NCBI RefSeq assembly: GCF_018449775.1
Contig: NZ_JAAVVB010000009.1
Span: 1-64,000 of the forward strand
DNA from: Mucilaginibacter sp. dw_454
Lineage (GTDB): Bacteria > Bacteroidota > Bacteroidia > Sphingobacteriales > Sphingobacteriaceae
Direction: 5' to 3'
Length of the DNA stretch: 64,000 bases
This document shows positions 50,287 through 59,680 of the stretch, piece by piece. The notes beneath the pieces were generated by a model. It saw nothing but the letters and a program-made list of their open reading frames with translations. It was not told where the DNA came from and did not search any database. Position numbers and translations under genes: made by a program. How positions within the stretch are numbered: the stretch's first letter is position 1; each line of letters opens with the position of its first letter.

Positions 50287-50652
50287 ATGAGCGAAACCAA
50301 ACGTAAAATCATTGTATTTGACGATGATGAGGATATTCTGTCTATCTGTAATTACATTTTAGAAGAAAAGGGATGGGAGGTGCATACCTTTACAGATTGC
50401 AACTCTATAACCGAACGTGTTTCTGGCATTATGCCTGATGTGATACTGATGGATAATTGGATACCCGACGCCGGCGGTATTATAGCTACGCAGACACTTA
50501 AAAAGTCTGACGATTTAAAGGGTATCCCGGTGATTTATTTTTCGGCTAACAGCGATATTCAATTGCTGGCCAGCCATGCCGGTGCAGAAACATACCTGGC
50601 TAAACCTTTTGATCTGGAAGAACTGGAACGCGTAATAAGCTCGGTTGCATAG
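50287..50652 (+). CDS. Single-domain response regulator
   Basis: 121-aa REC domain: acidic triad in VFDDDEDI (11-18), phospho-acceptor Asp56 in LMDNWIPDAGG, Ser in YFSANSD and conserved Lys in LAKPF. No output domain. CheY/phosphorelay type. Stands alone between a palindrome and a bidirectional terminator; its partner kinase is not obvious, but several kinases lie within 8 kb. Confidence 0.92.
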   Translation: MSETKRKIIVFDDDEDILSICNYILEEKGWEVHTFTDCNSITERVSGIMPDVILMDNWIPDAGGIIATQTLKKSDDLKGIPVIYFSANSDIQLLASHAGAETYLAKPFDLEELERVISSVA

Positions 50653-50678
50653 TCATCGCCATAACGTTATAAAACCAT

Positions 50679-50712
50679 AAAACCCCGTCACGATAATTCG
50701 CGACGGGGTTTT
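50679..50712. terminator. Bidirectional terminator
   Basis: AAAACCCCGTC (50679-50689) pairs exactly with GACGGGGTTTT (50702-50712); serves the response regulator on the plus strand and the outer-membrane receptor on the minus strand. Confidence 0.9.
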
Positions 50713-50750
50713 ACTTTTCTATCTATTATTAATTATTGTGAGTTAGAAGC

Positions 50751-53700
50751 TTATTCAGGAGTGCCACCGCCACCGAAGCCACCGCCTCCGCCGCCACCAT
50801 TGCCGCCTCCGCCGAAACCACCACCGCCACCACGCTGACCACGAGGACGATCTCCGCCGCCACCACCGTTTCTGTAGCTGCCGTCACCATCTTGTACAGG
50901 TGCACGTCCGGCAAATTTTTGCAGACGCAAAGCAAAGGTTACCATATAATAACGGCCTAAACGGTTAACGCTGGTTTGGGTTACGCTGGCACCATCGCTG
51001 GTAACAGAAAAACCGGTATTTTGGTTAAATAAGTCATAAGCCGCAAAGCGGATAGTGGCACGGTTTTGAGCCAAAAATCTACGCTCTAAATACAAGCTTA
51101 AGATATTAGGATTGGTTACCGGGATAGTATAGCCCGAGTTGATTTGCTTAGAATAATCATAGCTAAATGTCCAGTCGCCAAAGTAGTTTTTACCGGTAAG
51201 GCCAAGCGTTAAGGCGCGTATGTTAACGTTTTGCGTTAATGAGCTGGTGCCGGTTAAAGAATTATCGGTTTTACTGATAGAGTAATTGCTGCTGGCTTGC
51301 GCATCAACCACATTAGGGATATCTAATCTGAAACGCAGGCCCGGTGTGAAGGTTAACGTTTTTGAGATATTTTTTAAAGTAGCGCTTGCTACGTTGTTGC
51401 TATCAACCATATCCACAAAAGCCGGATACTTATTATAAGTAATATTACCGTTAATAAAGAAAGTATAACGACGCTCGTCCCAAGGCTTAGCAAATAAAGC
51501 CTGCGCTGCAGCCGAATAATAGCCGTCGGCATTTACATAACGGGTTAGGGTTGTGTTGCTAAAGTTTTTCAAGGTTGGGTCGGCATTTAATACTGCCGAG
51601 CTTAGCCTGTTGTAAGTAGTTGTACGCGATGCAACATAATCGCCTATAGAAGTAAACGAGGTATTCAAGAACAGGATATTACCGGTTGCCAAACCAAACG
51701 AATTATAACGCAGGGAGAAGTTATTGGTAAACTGTTGCTTCAAATCCGGGTTACCCTCTACCGGGTAAGATGCGCTGGTTAAATCAACTACCGGCTGTAA
51801 TTGGGTAAATGTAGGGGCCGTGCTTGATCCGTTGTAGTTTAAACTCAAAGTCTCGTTTCTTGAGAAATTGTAAACAAAACGCGCAGCCGGTACTATGTTG
51901 GTTTGATCGCGGTGCGTGTCTATATTATTAGTGATTGAACGGCCATCCAAAGTAGAAGGCTGTATGCCAACGCCCAGGGTATAGTTGTATTTAGTATCAA
52001 TAACCCTAAAGTTTAAACCCACCCGGTTGGTTACAAATGTATAGTTGTAATTGTTGCTTAACAGCGAATAGTTGTTGTAAGTATTTGCTGCCGATAAAGT
52101 ATCTGTTTCTTTATCATTGGTGGTATAAGACCGGTTGTAGTTATAGTTTAACTCTAAATACGATATTTTACCAACAGGCTCCAGGTAAGATAGGTTACCG
52201 CCATAGCTGGTAGTGCGGTTCTGTGTATTCGATACCTGGTTGGCCGGCACGTTTAAGGTACCAACAGTATTATTAACTATTGGGTTGGTGTATGAGTTTG
52301 AGGTAGACGTGCTAACCTGGCCATATACACTTAAGTTACGGCCACGTTTTGGAAAACGGTGGTTAAACAATAAGTTGGTAGAAAAAGTAGGCGTACTTGA
52401 GTTACTGGCTATGTTAGTTTTATAAGCCTGCGTAGTAACGCCCGCATCATGAACTACTACATCTTCTAATGAGGTAGAATTAGTGCTGGCATAAGTAAAG
52501 GTAGGCGATATCTTTAAATAGTTGATCGTATCAGGCTTGTACTCTAAGTTAAAGTTAAAGCGATGATTGATGGGGTTATCATTAGCAGTGGTAGCATTGG
52601 TGTTATCTGTTGCCTGGCCGCTGTTGGTACGCAGGGTATTGCTTTGTGTAAAGGTAGTGTTGTCAGAAAAGCTATAGCTGCCATATACAGACACGTATTT
52701 ACCCCATTGATCGCGGTAGTTAAGGCCCACGGCGTGCGCATCGGTAATGCCGTCTTTGGTGCTGGCTAAGCCGTTGTTGCTGCCTCTTTGAGCACGGCCG
52801 CCGCCACCACCACCCTGGCCGCCACCACCACCGCCGTTTCCGCCGCCGCCATTGCCGCCACCCTGGTTGTTGCCGCCACCGCCACCAAAATTAAAGGTAT
52901 TGGTGTTGGTATTATTAAGATTAGCTAAAACGGTTAACTGACGATTGCCTTTAAAATCAAACAAATTTAAAGTACCCAGGTAACGGTTAGCATCATCGGG
53001 CTTTAGCGTAGTGCCGTCAGCACCTTTAGTGGATGGCAATGCATCGCGGCCATCGCCCACGGTACCTTGTACAGAGTAGCCATAGTTTTTATCGGCACGG
53101 ATAGTAAAGTTCAGGATCTTATTAGGTTCGCCGGTTTTAATGCCGGTAAGCGCTGCCTGGTCGCCGTAATCATCAATGATCTGGGCGCTTTCTAATAAAT
53201 CGGCAGGTATGTTTTTGGTAGCCGCCTGCACGTCGCCACCCATGTAGTCTTTGCCATTTATTCGCACTTTGGTAACGTTTTTACCTTGTACGGTAACGTT
53301 GCCATTTACATCGACATCAACGCCCGGCATTTTCTTTAAAACGTCTTCTACCGGAGCGTCCTGGCGCACGGGGTAGGCTGCTATTTTATAGTCTACCGTA
53401 TCCTCGGTAAACTTAACCGGGTTTACGCCAACAATAGTTACCTCTTTAAGTTGCTTGGCTTCGCTTTTTAATACTATCGTTGGTATCTGCAATGTAGTAC
53501 TATCAGTTGGCGAAAAACTAAAGTGTTTAATAATGGCTTTATAGCCAAAGTTCGAAATAAATAAAGTGATTTTAGTGCCTTTAAGGGCATCAAAAGAAAA
53601 CTTACCGTCAAGATCTGTAGCAACCTGGGTGCTGTCACCCTGGTCGGTTTTGATTTTTACTACGGTTCCGGGCAGGCTCTGTTTGGTGGTGTCTACAACA

Positions 53701-53786
53701 GTACCGCGCACATTGTGCGTAGTCTGCGCATAGGACGTCCCCACACATAAAAAGAGCAGAAATAGGGGAATTAAAATAGATTTCAT
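50751..53786 (-). CDS. Outer-membrane beta-barrel receptor (TonB-dependent type)
   Basis: 1011 aa with signal peptide (to about TSYAQ). CarboxypepD_reg-like domain (about 22-110; VRGTVVDTTKQSLPGTVVKI), plug domain (about 125-230; DVLKKMPGVDVDVNGNVTVQGKNVTKVRING) and a large C-terminal barrel of the outer-membrane beta-barrel family 3 type. No SusD partner, so probably not a SusC glycan importer; substrate unknown. Two unusual glycine-rich segments: about residues 300-335 near the start of the barrel and the last 45 residues. Single gene. Confidence 0.9.
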   Translation of the reverse strand: MKSILIPLFLLFLCVGTSYAQTTHNVRGTVVDTTKQSLPGTVVKIKTDQGDSTQVATDLDGKFSFDALKGTKITLFISNFGYKAIIKHFSFSPTDSTTLQIPTIVLKSEAKQLKEVTIVGVNPVKFTEDTVDYKIAAYPVRQDAPVEDVLKKMPGVDVDVNGNVTVQGKNVTKVRINGKDYMGGDVQAATKNIPADLLESAQIIDDYGDQAALTGIKTGEPNKILNFTIRADKNYGYSVQGTVGDGRDALPSTKGADGTTLKPDDANRYLGTLNLFDFKGNRQLTVLANLNNTNTNTFNFGGGGGNNQGGGNGGGGNGGGGGGQGGGGGGRAQRGSNNGLASTKDGITDAHAVGLNYRDQWGKYVSVYGSYSFSDNTTFTQSNTLRTNSGQATDNTNATTANDNPINHRFNFNLEYKPDTINYLKISPTFTYASTNSTSLEDVVVHDAGVTTQAYKTNIASNSSTPTFSTNLLFNHRFPKRGRNLSVYGQVSTSTSNSYTNPIVNNTVGTLNVPANQVSNTQNRTTSYGGNLSYLEPVGKISYLELNYNYNRSYTTNDKETDTLSAANTYNNYSLLSNNYNYTFVTNRVGLNFRVIDTKYNYTLGVGIQPSTLDGRSITNNIDTHRDQTNIVPAARFVYNFSRNETLSLNYNGSSTAPTFTQLQPVVDLTSASYPVEGNPDLKQQFTNNFSLRYNSFGLATGNILFLNTSFTSIGDYVASRTTTYNRLSSAVLNADPTLKNFSNTTLTRYVNADGYYSAAAQALFAKPWDERRYTFFINGNITYNKYPAFVDMVDSNNVASATLKNISKTLTFTPGLRFRLDIPNVVDAQASSNYSISKTDNSLTGTSSLTQNVNIRALTLGLTGKNYFGDWTFSYDYSKQINSGYTIPVTNPNILSLYLERRFLAQNRATIRFAAYDLFNQNTGFSVTSDGASVTQTSVNRLGRYYMVTFALRLQKFAGRAPVQDGDGSYRNGGGGGDRPRGQRGGGGGFGGGGNGGGGGGGFGGGGTPE

Positions 53787-53993
53787 AATTGTTTGTGGTA
53801 CGTTTAGTGGTGTAAAAATTGCATTAAATCATTCGGACGCAAAGGTTCAACTTTAATTACTTTTAATAATTATCTTTAATACTATTGTTACACAGTGCGC
53901 CCCGAATGGTTGGTTAATACCACAATTGTTACATTAGTAGCTATAGATCAACCTCTTTCGACCCCAAAATATGACCTGTGATATTTAAAATGG

Positions 53994-54992
53994 CTATTTT
54001 GAACTCTCAAACTCTTCGTCCACACTTTCGCGCAGATCATACAGCAGCCATTGCTTATTGGCAATAGCCTGTGTTTTTGATTTTAGCAGGTTAATAAAGT
54101 CGTGTACGCCGACAGGCTCGTTGCCATTGCCATGGATAAGTACTATACTGCCCGACTGTGGTTCCTGGCCCTTAGCCAACCAGGCATCCGTACCGATAGG
54201 GATTAACCCAAAACCTTCGGTGATGCGGTTTACCAATTGCTGGTCTGACACCAGGCCGGGGAAACGAAAAAATGTAGAAGGGAGTAAGCCGTTTTTGAGC
54301 ATCGCTTTTTCTGTCTCTAACACCTCATAACTTATATCCGTGCCGGGTTCCAGCAAGAAGTTTTCTTTTAAGGGTAAGGTTTTGCTAACGCGATGATTGA
54401 AAGAGTGGTTAATCCAGGTAATATAGATCTCGCCGTTACGCTCCATTTGTTTGAGCCACTCCAGGTCTTTTGGATGCTGGCGCATCCATACGCCGGTAAC
54501 AGACAAGGCGATAGGCGCAGGCTTCTCTACCTTTTGAAATTCGTGGAACAGATCTGTAAAGATCTCTTTATCCAACGGGCGGTGCGACGGGCAAAGATCG
54601 GCAGTTAAACTGATGCCGGCTTCTTTAGGCATGCCCATTTCTATGCCGGCGTCCTGTACCATTACAGATTGCCGCTCGGCTTTAACCAAAGCTTTTGCAT
54701 ACGGCGAACTGCTAAACATGTCGCGCAGCGCTACCATCGACATAGCTTTTACCTGGTAGTCTTTTGATTCGTCAACCTTGGTTTCCAGCGTTTGCGGGTT
54801 CACCATCAGCATATATTGACGGCCGGCATTTTCAAAGCGGCGCAGTACTATCCAGTCTTGCGGAAAACGTTTGGCCCAGCCATAATCTACCCGGTAATCT
54901 GTAATTTTTAAATAATTGGCTTGTCCGCGCGCCGTTAGCGCGAAAATAGTGAGCGGTAAAACTATCAGCAATAATTTAAAAAAGGGTTTCAT
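53994..54992 (-). CDS. Polysaccharide deacetylase-like protein
   Basis: 332 aa from ATG 54992 with signal peptide (to about TARGQ). An N-terminal domain of about 120 residues of unknown nature precedes a NodB-type domain: metal ligands Asp in SLTADLC and HSFNH (H-S/T-x-x-H), FFRFPG (cf. RxPY) and a late catalytic His in LIHGNG. Exported, so likely acts on an envelope or external polysaccharide; substrate unknown. Divergent from pdxJ. Confidence 0.83.
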   Translation of the reverse strand: MKPFFKLLLIVLPLTIFALTARGQANYLKITDYRVDYGWAKRFPQDWIVLRRFENAGRQYMLMVNPQTLETKVDESKDYQVKAMSMVALRDMFSSSPYAKALVKAERQSVMVQDAGIEMGMPKEAGISLTADLCPSHRPLDKEIFTDLFHEFQKVEKPAPIALSVTGVWMRQHPKDLEWLKQMERNGEIYITWINHSFNHRVSKTLPLKENFLLEPGTDISYEVLETEKAMLKNGLLPSTFFRFPGLVSDQQLVNRITEGFGLIPIGTDAWLAKGQEPQSGSIVLIHGNGNEPVGVHDFINLLKSKTQAIANKQWLLYDLRESVDEEFESSK

Positions 54993-55082
54993 ATGCTTGG
55001 CAACTAAATGCAATTAAAAATGTTTGGGCTATTATTAACTAATGGTGATATTTGACTCTTTAAGTTTACAAATCTACCTACG

Positions 55083-55799
55083 ATGACTCGATTATCTGTC
55101 AACATAAACAAAATAGCTACATTACGTAACTCGCGCGGTGGCAATAATCCCGACCTGGTACAAGTTGCTCAAGACTGCGAGCGTTTCGGGGCGCAGGGCA
55201 TCACGGTACACCCTCGTCCGGACGAACGACACATTCGTTACAATGATGTTTTTGAACTAAAAAAAATCGTCACCACCGAGTTTAACATTGAAGGCAACTG
55301 CCAGGAACAAAAATTTGTCGACCTGGTTTTGGCCAGTAAGCCCGAGCAAGTTACGCTAGTGCCTGATGTACTGGGACAGATCACTTCAAACCATGGTTGG
55401 GACACCATTAAGAACCAGGAGTATCTAAAAAATATCATCGCTGTATTTAAAAATGCCGGTATCCGGGTTTCTGTTTTTGTTGATCCGATTGTTGAAATGG
55501 TAGAAGCTGCGGCATCTACCGGTACCGACCGCATAGAGTTATATACCGAAGCTTACGCACATCATTATCCGCAAAACAAAGAGGCAGCCGTAGCACCTTA
55601 TGTTAAAGCTGCACAAGTGGCCCATCAACTGGGTTTAGGTATTAACGCCGGCCATGATCTTGATCTGAATAACTTAAAATATTTCGCCGAAAAAATTCCA
55701 GCTTTAGACGAAGTAAGCATAGGCCATGCATTGATTAGCGATGCCTTGTATTATGGTTTAGAAAATACGGTGCAAATGTATTTGAGACAGTTGGTTTAA
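55083..55799 (+). CDS. pdxJ: Pyridoxine 5'-phosphate synthase
   Basis: 238 aa. Condenses 1-deoxyxylulose 5-phosphate with 3-amino-2-oxopropyl phosphate in vitamin B6 synthesis. Typical motifs: LSVNINKIATLRNSRGG, HPRPDERHIRY (active-site His), EGNCQE, ELYTEAYA and GINAGHDLDL. Normal length; single gene. Confidence 0.96.
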   Translation: MTRLSVNINKIATLRNSRGGNNPDLVQVAQDCERFGAQGITVHPRPDERHIRYNDVFELKKIVTTEFNIEGNCQEQKFVDLVLASKPEQVTLVPDVLGQITSNHGWDTIKNQEYLKNIIAVFKNAGIRVSVFVDPIVEMVEAAASTGTDRIELYTEAYAHHYPQNKEAAVAPYVKAAQVAHQLGLGINAGHDLDLNNLKYFAEKIPALDEVSIGHALISDALYYGLENTVQMYLRQLV

Positions 55800-55803
55800 C
55801 CGC

Positions 55804-55872
55804 TGTAGAGACGCAATATTTTGCGTCTGAATGTAGAACCTGCACAGAGACGCAAAATGTTGCGTCTCTACA
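55804..55872. repeat. GTAGAGACGCAA palindrome
   Basis: TGTAGAGACGCAATATTTTGCGTCT and AGAGACGCAAAATGTTGCGTCTCTACA form a compound palindrome 4 bp after the pdxJ stop, in a convergent gap. Another extragenic repeat family; a half-copy is at 31144. Confidence 0.85.
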
Positions 55873-55880
55873 TTATGTCA

Positions 55881-56339
55881 TCAAATATTATACGCGTACG
55901 TTTTCTTGATCTCCTTTAAAACAAAGGCGCTGTTCAACAAACCTATGTTGTTAATTTTAGATAGTTTGTACCTGATAAAATCATGGTATTCATCAATGCT
56001 GCCTACGTTTATTTTCAATAAGAAATCTATCTGCCCGGCTATATGGTAGCACTCCTGCACTTCGTCAAGTTTTAATATTTCCTCCTCAAATTTGTCGATA
56101 TATTCTTCGTGGTAACGCATGGATACCTGGCAGTAGCTGGTAAAGGGTTTGTTAATGAGATTTTTGTCAAGGATCGCCACATAATCTTTGATAAAACCGG
56201 CGTTTTCAAGGCGCTTTATGCGCTCATATACAGGGGAGATGGTAAGGTTTAGTTTCGAGGCTAATTCTTTGGTGGTGATCTTGGCGTTTTTCTGTAATTC
56301 GCGCAGTATGCTCTTGTCAATTTCGTCTATAGTTTCCAT
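55881..56339 (-). CDS. Lrp/AsnC family transcriptional regulator
   Basis: 152 aa from ATG 56339 (frame open to 56441 but with a polar non-family extension). N-terminal winged HTH (about 5-60; IDKSILRELQKNAKITTKELASKLNL) and C-terminal RAM ligand domain (about 70-150; VQECYHIAGQIDFLLKI). Amino-acid-responsive regulator. Divergent from gcvP; Lrp controls the gcv operon in E. coli, so local control of glycine cleavage is plausible. Confidence 0.93.
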   Translation of the reverse strand: METIDEIDKSILRELQKNAKITTKELASKLNLTISPVYERIKRLENAGFIKDYVAILDKNLINKPFTSYCQVSMRYHEEYIDKFEEEILKLDEVQECYHIAGQIDFLLKINVGSIDEYHDFIRYKLSKINNIGLLNSAFVLKEIKKTYAYNI

Positions 56340-56465
56340 GGGGATAAATTTTCTAATTATTTGGGTGGATCTTGTCTTGTAAAGATTTTTTTTATAAAAA
56401 TATAAACTTTTACAGAAAAATTTACCGATAAGGTTATCCATATAAAATAAAAATTCTTTATTCCG

Positions 56466-56473
56466 TAACTTTG
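56466..56473 (+). promoter_or_regulatory. Promoter of gcvP (-7)
   Basis: TAACTTTG matches TAnnTTTG, 28 nt before the ATG. -33 TTTG not seen, which fits activator-dependent expression but does not prove it. Confidence 0.5.
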
Positions 56474-56501
56474 ACCGGGATTAATTAAGCAGGAAATTAG
56501 C

Positions 56502-59411
56502 ATGAAATTAAACACACAGTACGAGGAGAAATTTGAAGGCAGGCACATAGCGCCCAGCGAAGCAGATACCGCAGAAATGCTAAAAGCCACCGGCGTTAAA
56601 ACGCTTGACGAGCTGATAGATCAAACGGTACCGGCTAAGATCAGGTTAAAGAAACCGCTTAATTTGCCAACTGCAAAAAGCGAGTTTGCTTACCTAAAGG
56701 ATTTAAAGCAAACCGCGTCAAAAAACAAAGTTTTCCGCAGCTATATTGGCCAGGGTTATTATGACGTGATTGTGCCGGGTGTTATTCAGCGTAATATCCT
56801 TGAAAATCCGGGATGGTATACCCAATATACGCCGTACCAGGCAGAAATTGCACAGGGCCGTTTACAAGCCTTGTTAAACTTCCAGACCATGGTAATTGAT
56901 TTGACCGGGATGGAAATTGCCAACGCATCTTTACTAGACGAAGGTACTGCTGCTGCAGAGGCTATGTTTATGCAATATAGCCTGCGTAAAAAAGAAGAAG
57001 CCAAGACTTTCTTTGTTTCTGAAGAAGTTTTCCCGCAAACGATAGATATTTTAAAAACCAGGGCAGAGCCTTATGGCATTACCCTGCAAATAGGCGACCA
57101 CCGCACGGTTGAATTAACCGACGATATGTTTGGTGCCATAGTGCAATACCCTGCCGGCCAGGGCGCTGTTTATAACTATGCAGATTTTGTCGCAAAGGGT
57201 CACGAGAAAGGCATTAAAACCACCGTTGTTGCTGATTTAATGAGCCTGGTACTGTTAACGCCTCCGGGCGAGTGGGGTGCCGACATTGTGGTTGGTACTA
57301 CCCAGCGCTTTGGCGTACCAATGGGCTTTGGCGGTCCGCATGCTGCATTTTTTGCTACTAAAGAAGAATACAAACGCTCTTTGCCGGGTCGTATCATTGG
57401 GGTTACTATTGACAGCGCCGACAACTACGCCCTGCGTATGGCACTGCAAACCCGCGAGCAACACATCCGCAGAGATAAAGCGACTTCTAACATTTGTACC
57501 GCGCAGGCATTATTGGCTATTATGGCCGGTATGTACTCGGTTTATCATGGCCCTAAAGGTTTGAAACTGATTGCCGAGCGGATTCATGGTCTGACCATTT
57601 TGTTGAGCAAAAGCTTAGCGGCTTTAGGTTACAAACAAGAAAACGAGGCTTACTTCGACACGATTAAATTTGATTTGGGCGTTCTGGCTGGTCCTATCCA
57701 TTCAGAAGCTTTAAATAACGAGGTTAACTTGAACTATAACGGTTCAGTAGTTACTATTTCTGTCGACGAAACAACATCGCCAGAGGATATTAAAACGCTG
57801 GTGCGCCTGTTTGCCAAAGTAAAAGGCAAAAACCTTAATGATGTTGATTTTGAAGGATTGCAAGCAAACCTGACTACGGTTATCCCTGCTGATCTGCAAC
57901 GTACTTCGGCCTATTTAACGCATGCTGTATTTAATACGCACCATTCAGAACATGAAATGCTGCGTTATATTAAATCGTTAGAGACCAAGGATCTTTCGCT
58001 TTGTCATTCAATGATTGCGTTGGGTTCATGTACCATGAAACTGAATGCAACAACCGAAATGGTACCGGTTACCTGGGCAGAGTTTAGCCGTATGCACCCA
58101 TTTGCCCCGGTTGATCAAACCGGTGGCTACATGCAGTTATTTGATGAACTGAACCGTTGGTTAAGCGAGATCACCGGCTTTGCAGCCATGAGCTTACAAC
58201 CAAACGCGGGTGCACAAGGCGAGTACGCAGGTTTGATGGTAATCCGTGCTTATCATATTGATCGTGGCGATCATCACCGTAATGTGGTATTGATCCCGTC
58301 GTCTGCGCATGGTACCAACCCTGCATCGGCAGCCATGGCGGGTATGAAGATAGTTATTGTAAAATGCGATGACAAGGGTAACATTGACGTAGCCGACATG
58401 AAAGCCAGAGCCGAGCAATACAGCTCCGAACTTTCTTGTTTAATGGTGACCTACCCGTCAACACATGGTGTATTCGAAGAATCAATTATAGATATCTGCC
58501 AGATCATTCATGACAACGGCGGCCAGGTATATATGGACGGCGCTAACATGAACGCACAGGTTGGCCTAACCAGCCCGGCCACTATTGGTGCCGACGTTTG
58601 CCACTTGAACTTACACAAAACATTCTGTATTCCGCACGGTGGTGGTGGTCCGGGTATGGGCCCTATCGGTGTGGCTAAGCACCTGGTGCCTTATTTGCCA
58701 GGTCATGCTGTAGTTGATATCGACAATGGTAAAGCCATTCACGCAGTATCTGCAGCGCCCTGGGGTTCGGCATCTATCCTGATCATCTCTCATGCTTACA
58801 TAGCCATGATGGGTCCGGATGGTTTAACTAATGCTACCCGTTATGCTATCCTGAATGCTAATTATATCAAAGCTCGTTTGCAAAACCATTACCCGGTATT
58901 ATACACCGGTAATAACGATCGCTGCGCACATGAAATGATCCTGGATTGCCGCTCATTCAAAGCAGCAGGCATCGAGGTGGTTGATATTGCTAAACGTTTA
59001 ATGGATTATGGCTTCCACGCACCAACTGTTTCTTTCCCAGTTGCTGGTACGGTGATGGTTGAACCGACCGAGTCTGAGCCTAAACATGAGTTAGATCGTT
59101 TCTGCGACGCCATGATCGCTATCCGTAAAGAGATTACCGAGATTGAGCAAGGTGCTTCAGATAAAGTTAACAATCCGCTTAAAAACGCGCCGCATACCGC
59201 AGCCGTAATTACTGCCGATGAATGGACAAAACCATACAGTCGCCAAAAAGCAGGTTTCCCGCTGCCATATGTTGCTGCGTACAAATTCTGGCCATCAGTA
59301 GGCAGAGTGAATGATACTTACGGCGACCGTACGCTGATCTGTTCATGCCCTCCGCTATCAGACTATGAGTTTGAAGAAAGCGAAGTAACCACACCAGAAT
59401 ACGGAACGTGA
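56502..59411 (+). CDS. gcvP: Glycine dehydrogenase (decarboxylating), P-protein
   Basis: 969 aa, the single-chain form (fused alpha and beta halves). PLP-dependent P-protein of the glycine cleavage system. PLP lysine is Lys706 in HLNLHKTFCIPHGGGGPG; N-terminal FEGRHIAPS and the SYIGQGYY motif are typical. gcvT and gcvH are not in the window. Ends with a glycine-cleavage C-domain and a terminator about 60 nt later. Confidence 0.97.
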   Translation: MKLNTQYEEKFEGRHIAPSEADTAEMLKATGVKTLDELIDQTVPAKIRLKKPLNLPTAKSEFAYLKDLKQTASKNKVFRSYIGQGYYDVIVPGVIQRNILENPGWYTQYTPYQAEIAQGRLQALLNFQTMVIDLTGMEIANASLLDEGTAAAEAMFMQYSLRKKEEAKTFFVSEEVFPQTIDILKTRAEPYGITLQIGDHRTVELTDDMFGAIVQYPAGQGAVYNYADFVAKGHEKGIKTTVVADLMSLVLLTPPGEWGADIVVGTTQRFGVPMGFGGPHAAFFATKEEYKRSLPGRIIGVTIDSADNYALRMALQTREQHIRRDKATSNICTAQALLAIMAGMYSVYHGPKGLKLIAERIHGLTILLSKSLAALGYKQENEAYFDTIKFDLGVLAGPIHSEALNNEVNLNYNGSVVTISVDETTSPEDIKTLVRLFAKVKGKNLNDVDFEGLQANLTTVIPADLQRTSAYLTHAVFNTHHSEHEMLRYIKSLETKDLSLCHSMIALGSCTMKLNATTEMVPVTWAEFSRMHPFAPVDQTGGYMQLFDELNRWLSEITGFAAMSLQPNAGAQGEYAGLMVIRAYHIDRGDHHRNVVLIPSSAHGTNPASAAMAGMKIVIVKCDDKGNIDVADMKARAEQYSSELSCLMVTYPSTHGVFEESIIDICQIIHDNGGQVYMDGANMNAQVGLTSPATIGADVCHLNLHKTFCIPHGGGGPGMGPIGVAKHLVPYLPGHAVVDIDNGKAIHAVSAAPWGSASILIISHAYIAMMGPDGLTNATRYAILNANYIKARLQNHYPVLYTGNNDRCAHEMILDCRSFKAAGIEVVDIAKRLMDYGFHAPTVSFPVAGTVMVEPTESEPKHELDRFCDAMIAIRKEITEIEQGASDKVNNPLKNAPHTAAVITADEWTKPYSRQKAGFPLPYVAAYKFWPSVGRVNDTYGDRTLICSCPPLSDYEFEESEVTTPEYGT

Positions 59412-59470
59412 TCTGGCAGATGTGCAAATGTGAGGATATGCAGATGTGCAGATGATGAATAAATAATTTT

Positions 59471-59505
59471 AAGGCTGATGATCGTTTAATCGTCAGCCTT
59501 TTTTG
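59471..59505 (+). terminator. Terminator after gcvP
   Basis: AAGGCTGA (59471-59478) pairs with TCAGCCTT (59493-59500), extended by a T-run. A few degenerate GCAGATGTG words precede it (59417-59452). Confidence 0.8.
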
Positions 59506-59511
59506 TTTTGC

Positions 59512-59588
59512 TGTCATTGCGAGCGAAGCGCGGCAATCGCGAACTTTGCAGCGTGCGATTGCTTCGTCGTTGCCTCCTCGCAATGACA
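59512..59588. repeat. REP-like palindrome
   Basis: TGTCATTGCGAGCGAAGCGCGGCAATCGC... pairs with ...GCTTCGTCGTTGCCTCCTCGCAATGACA, directly after the gcvP terminator. Confidence 0.85.
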
Positions 59589-59680
59589 GAAATGGAATCC
59601 AAGTAACGATTAAGATAGATAATCTCCCAATTCTCGCTTATCCGTATCTTGGCCACACTCAATTTTAAATCATAAATCAA

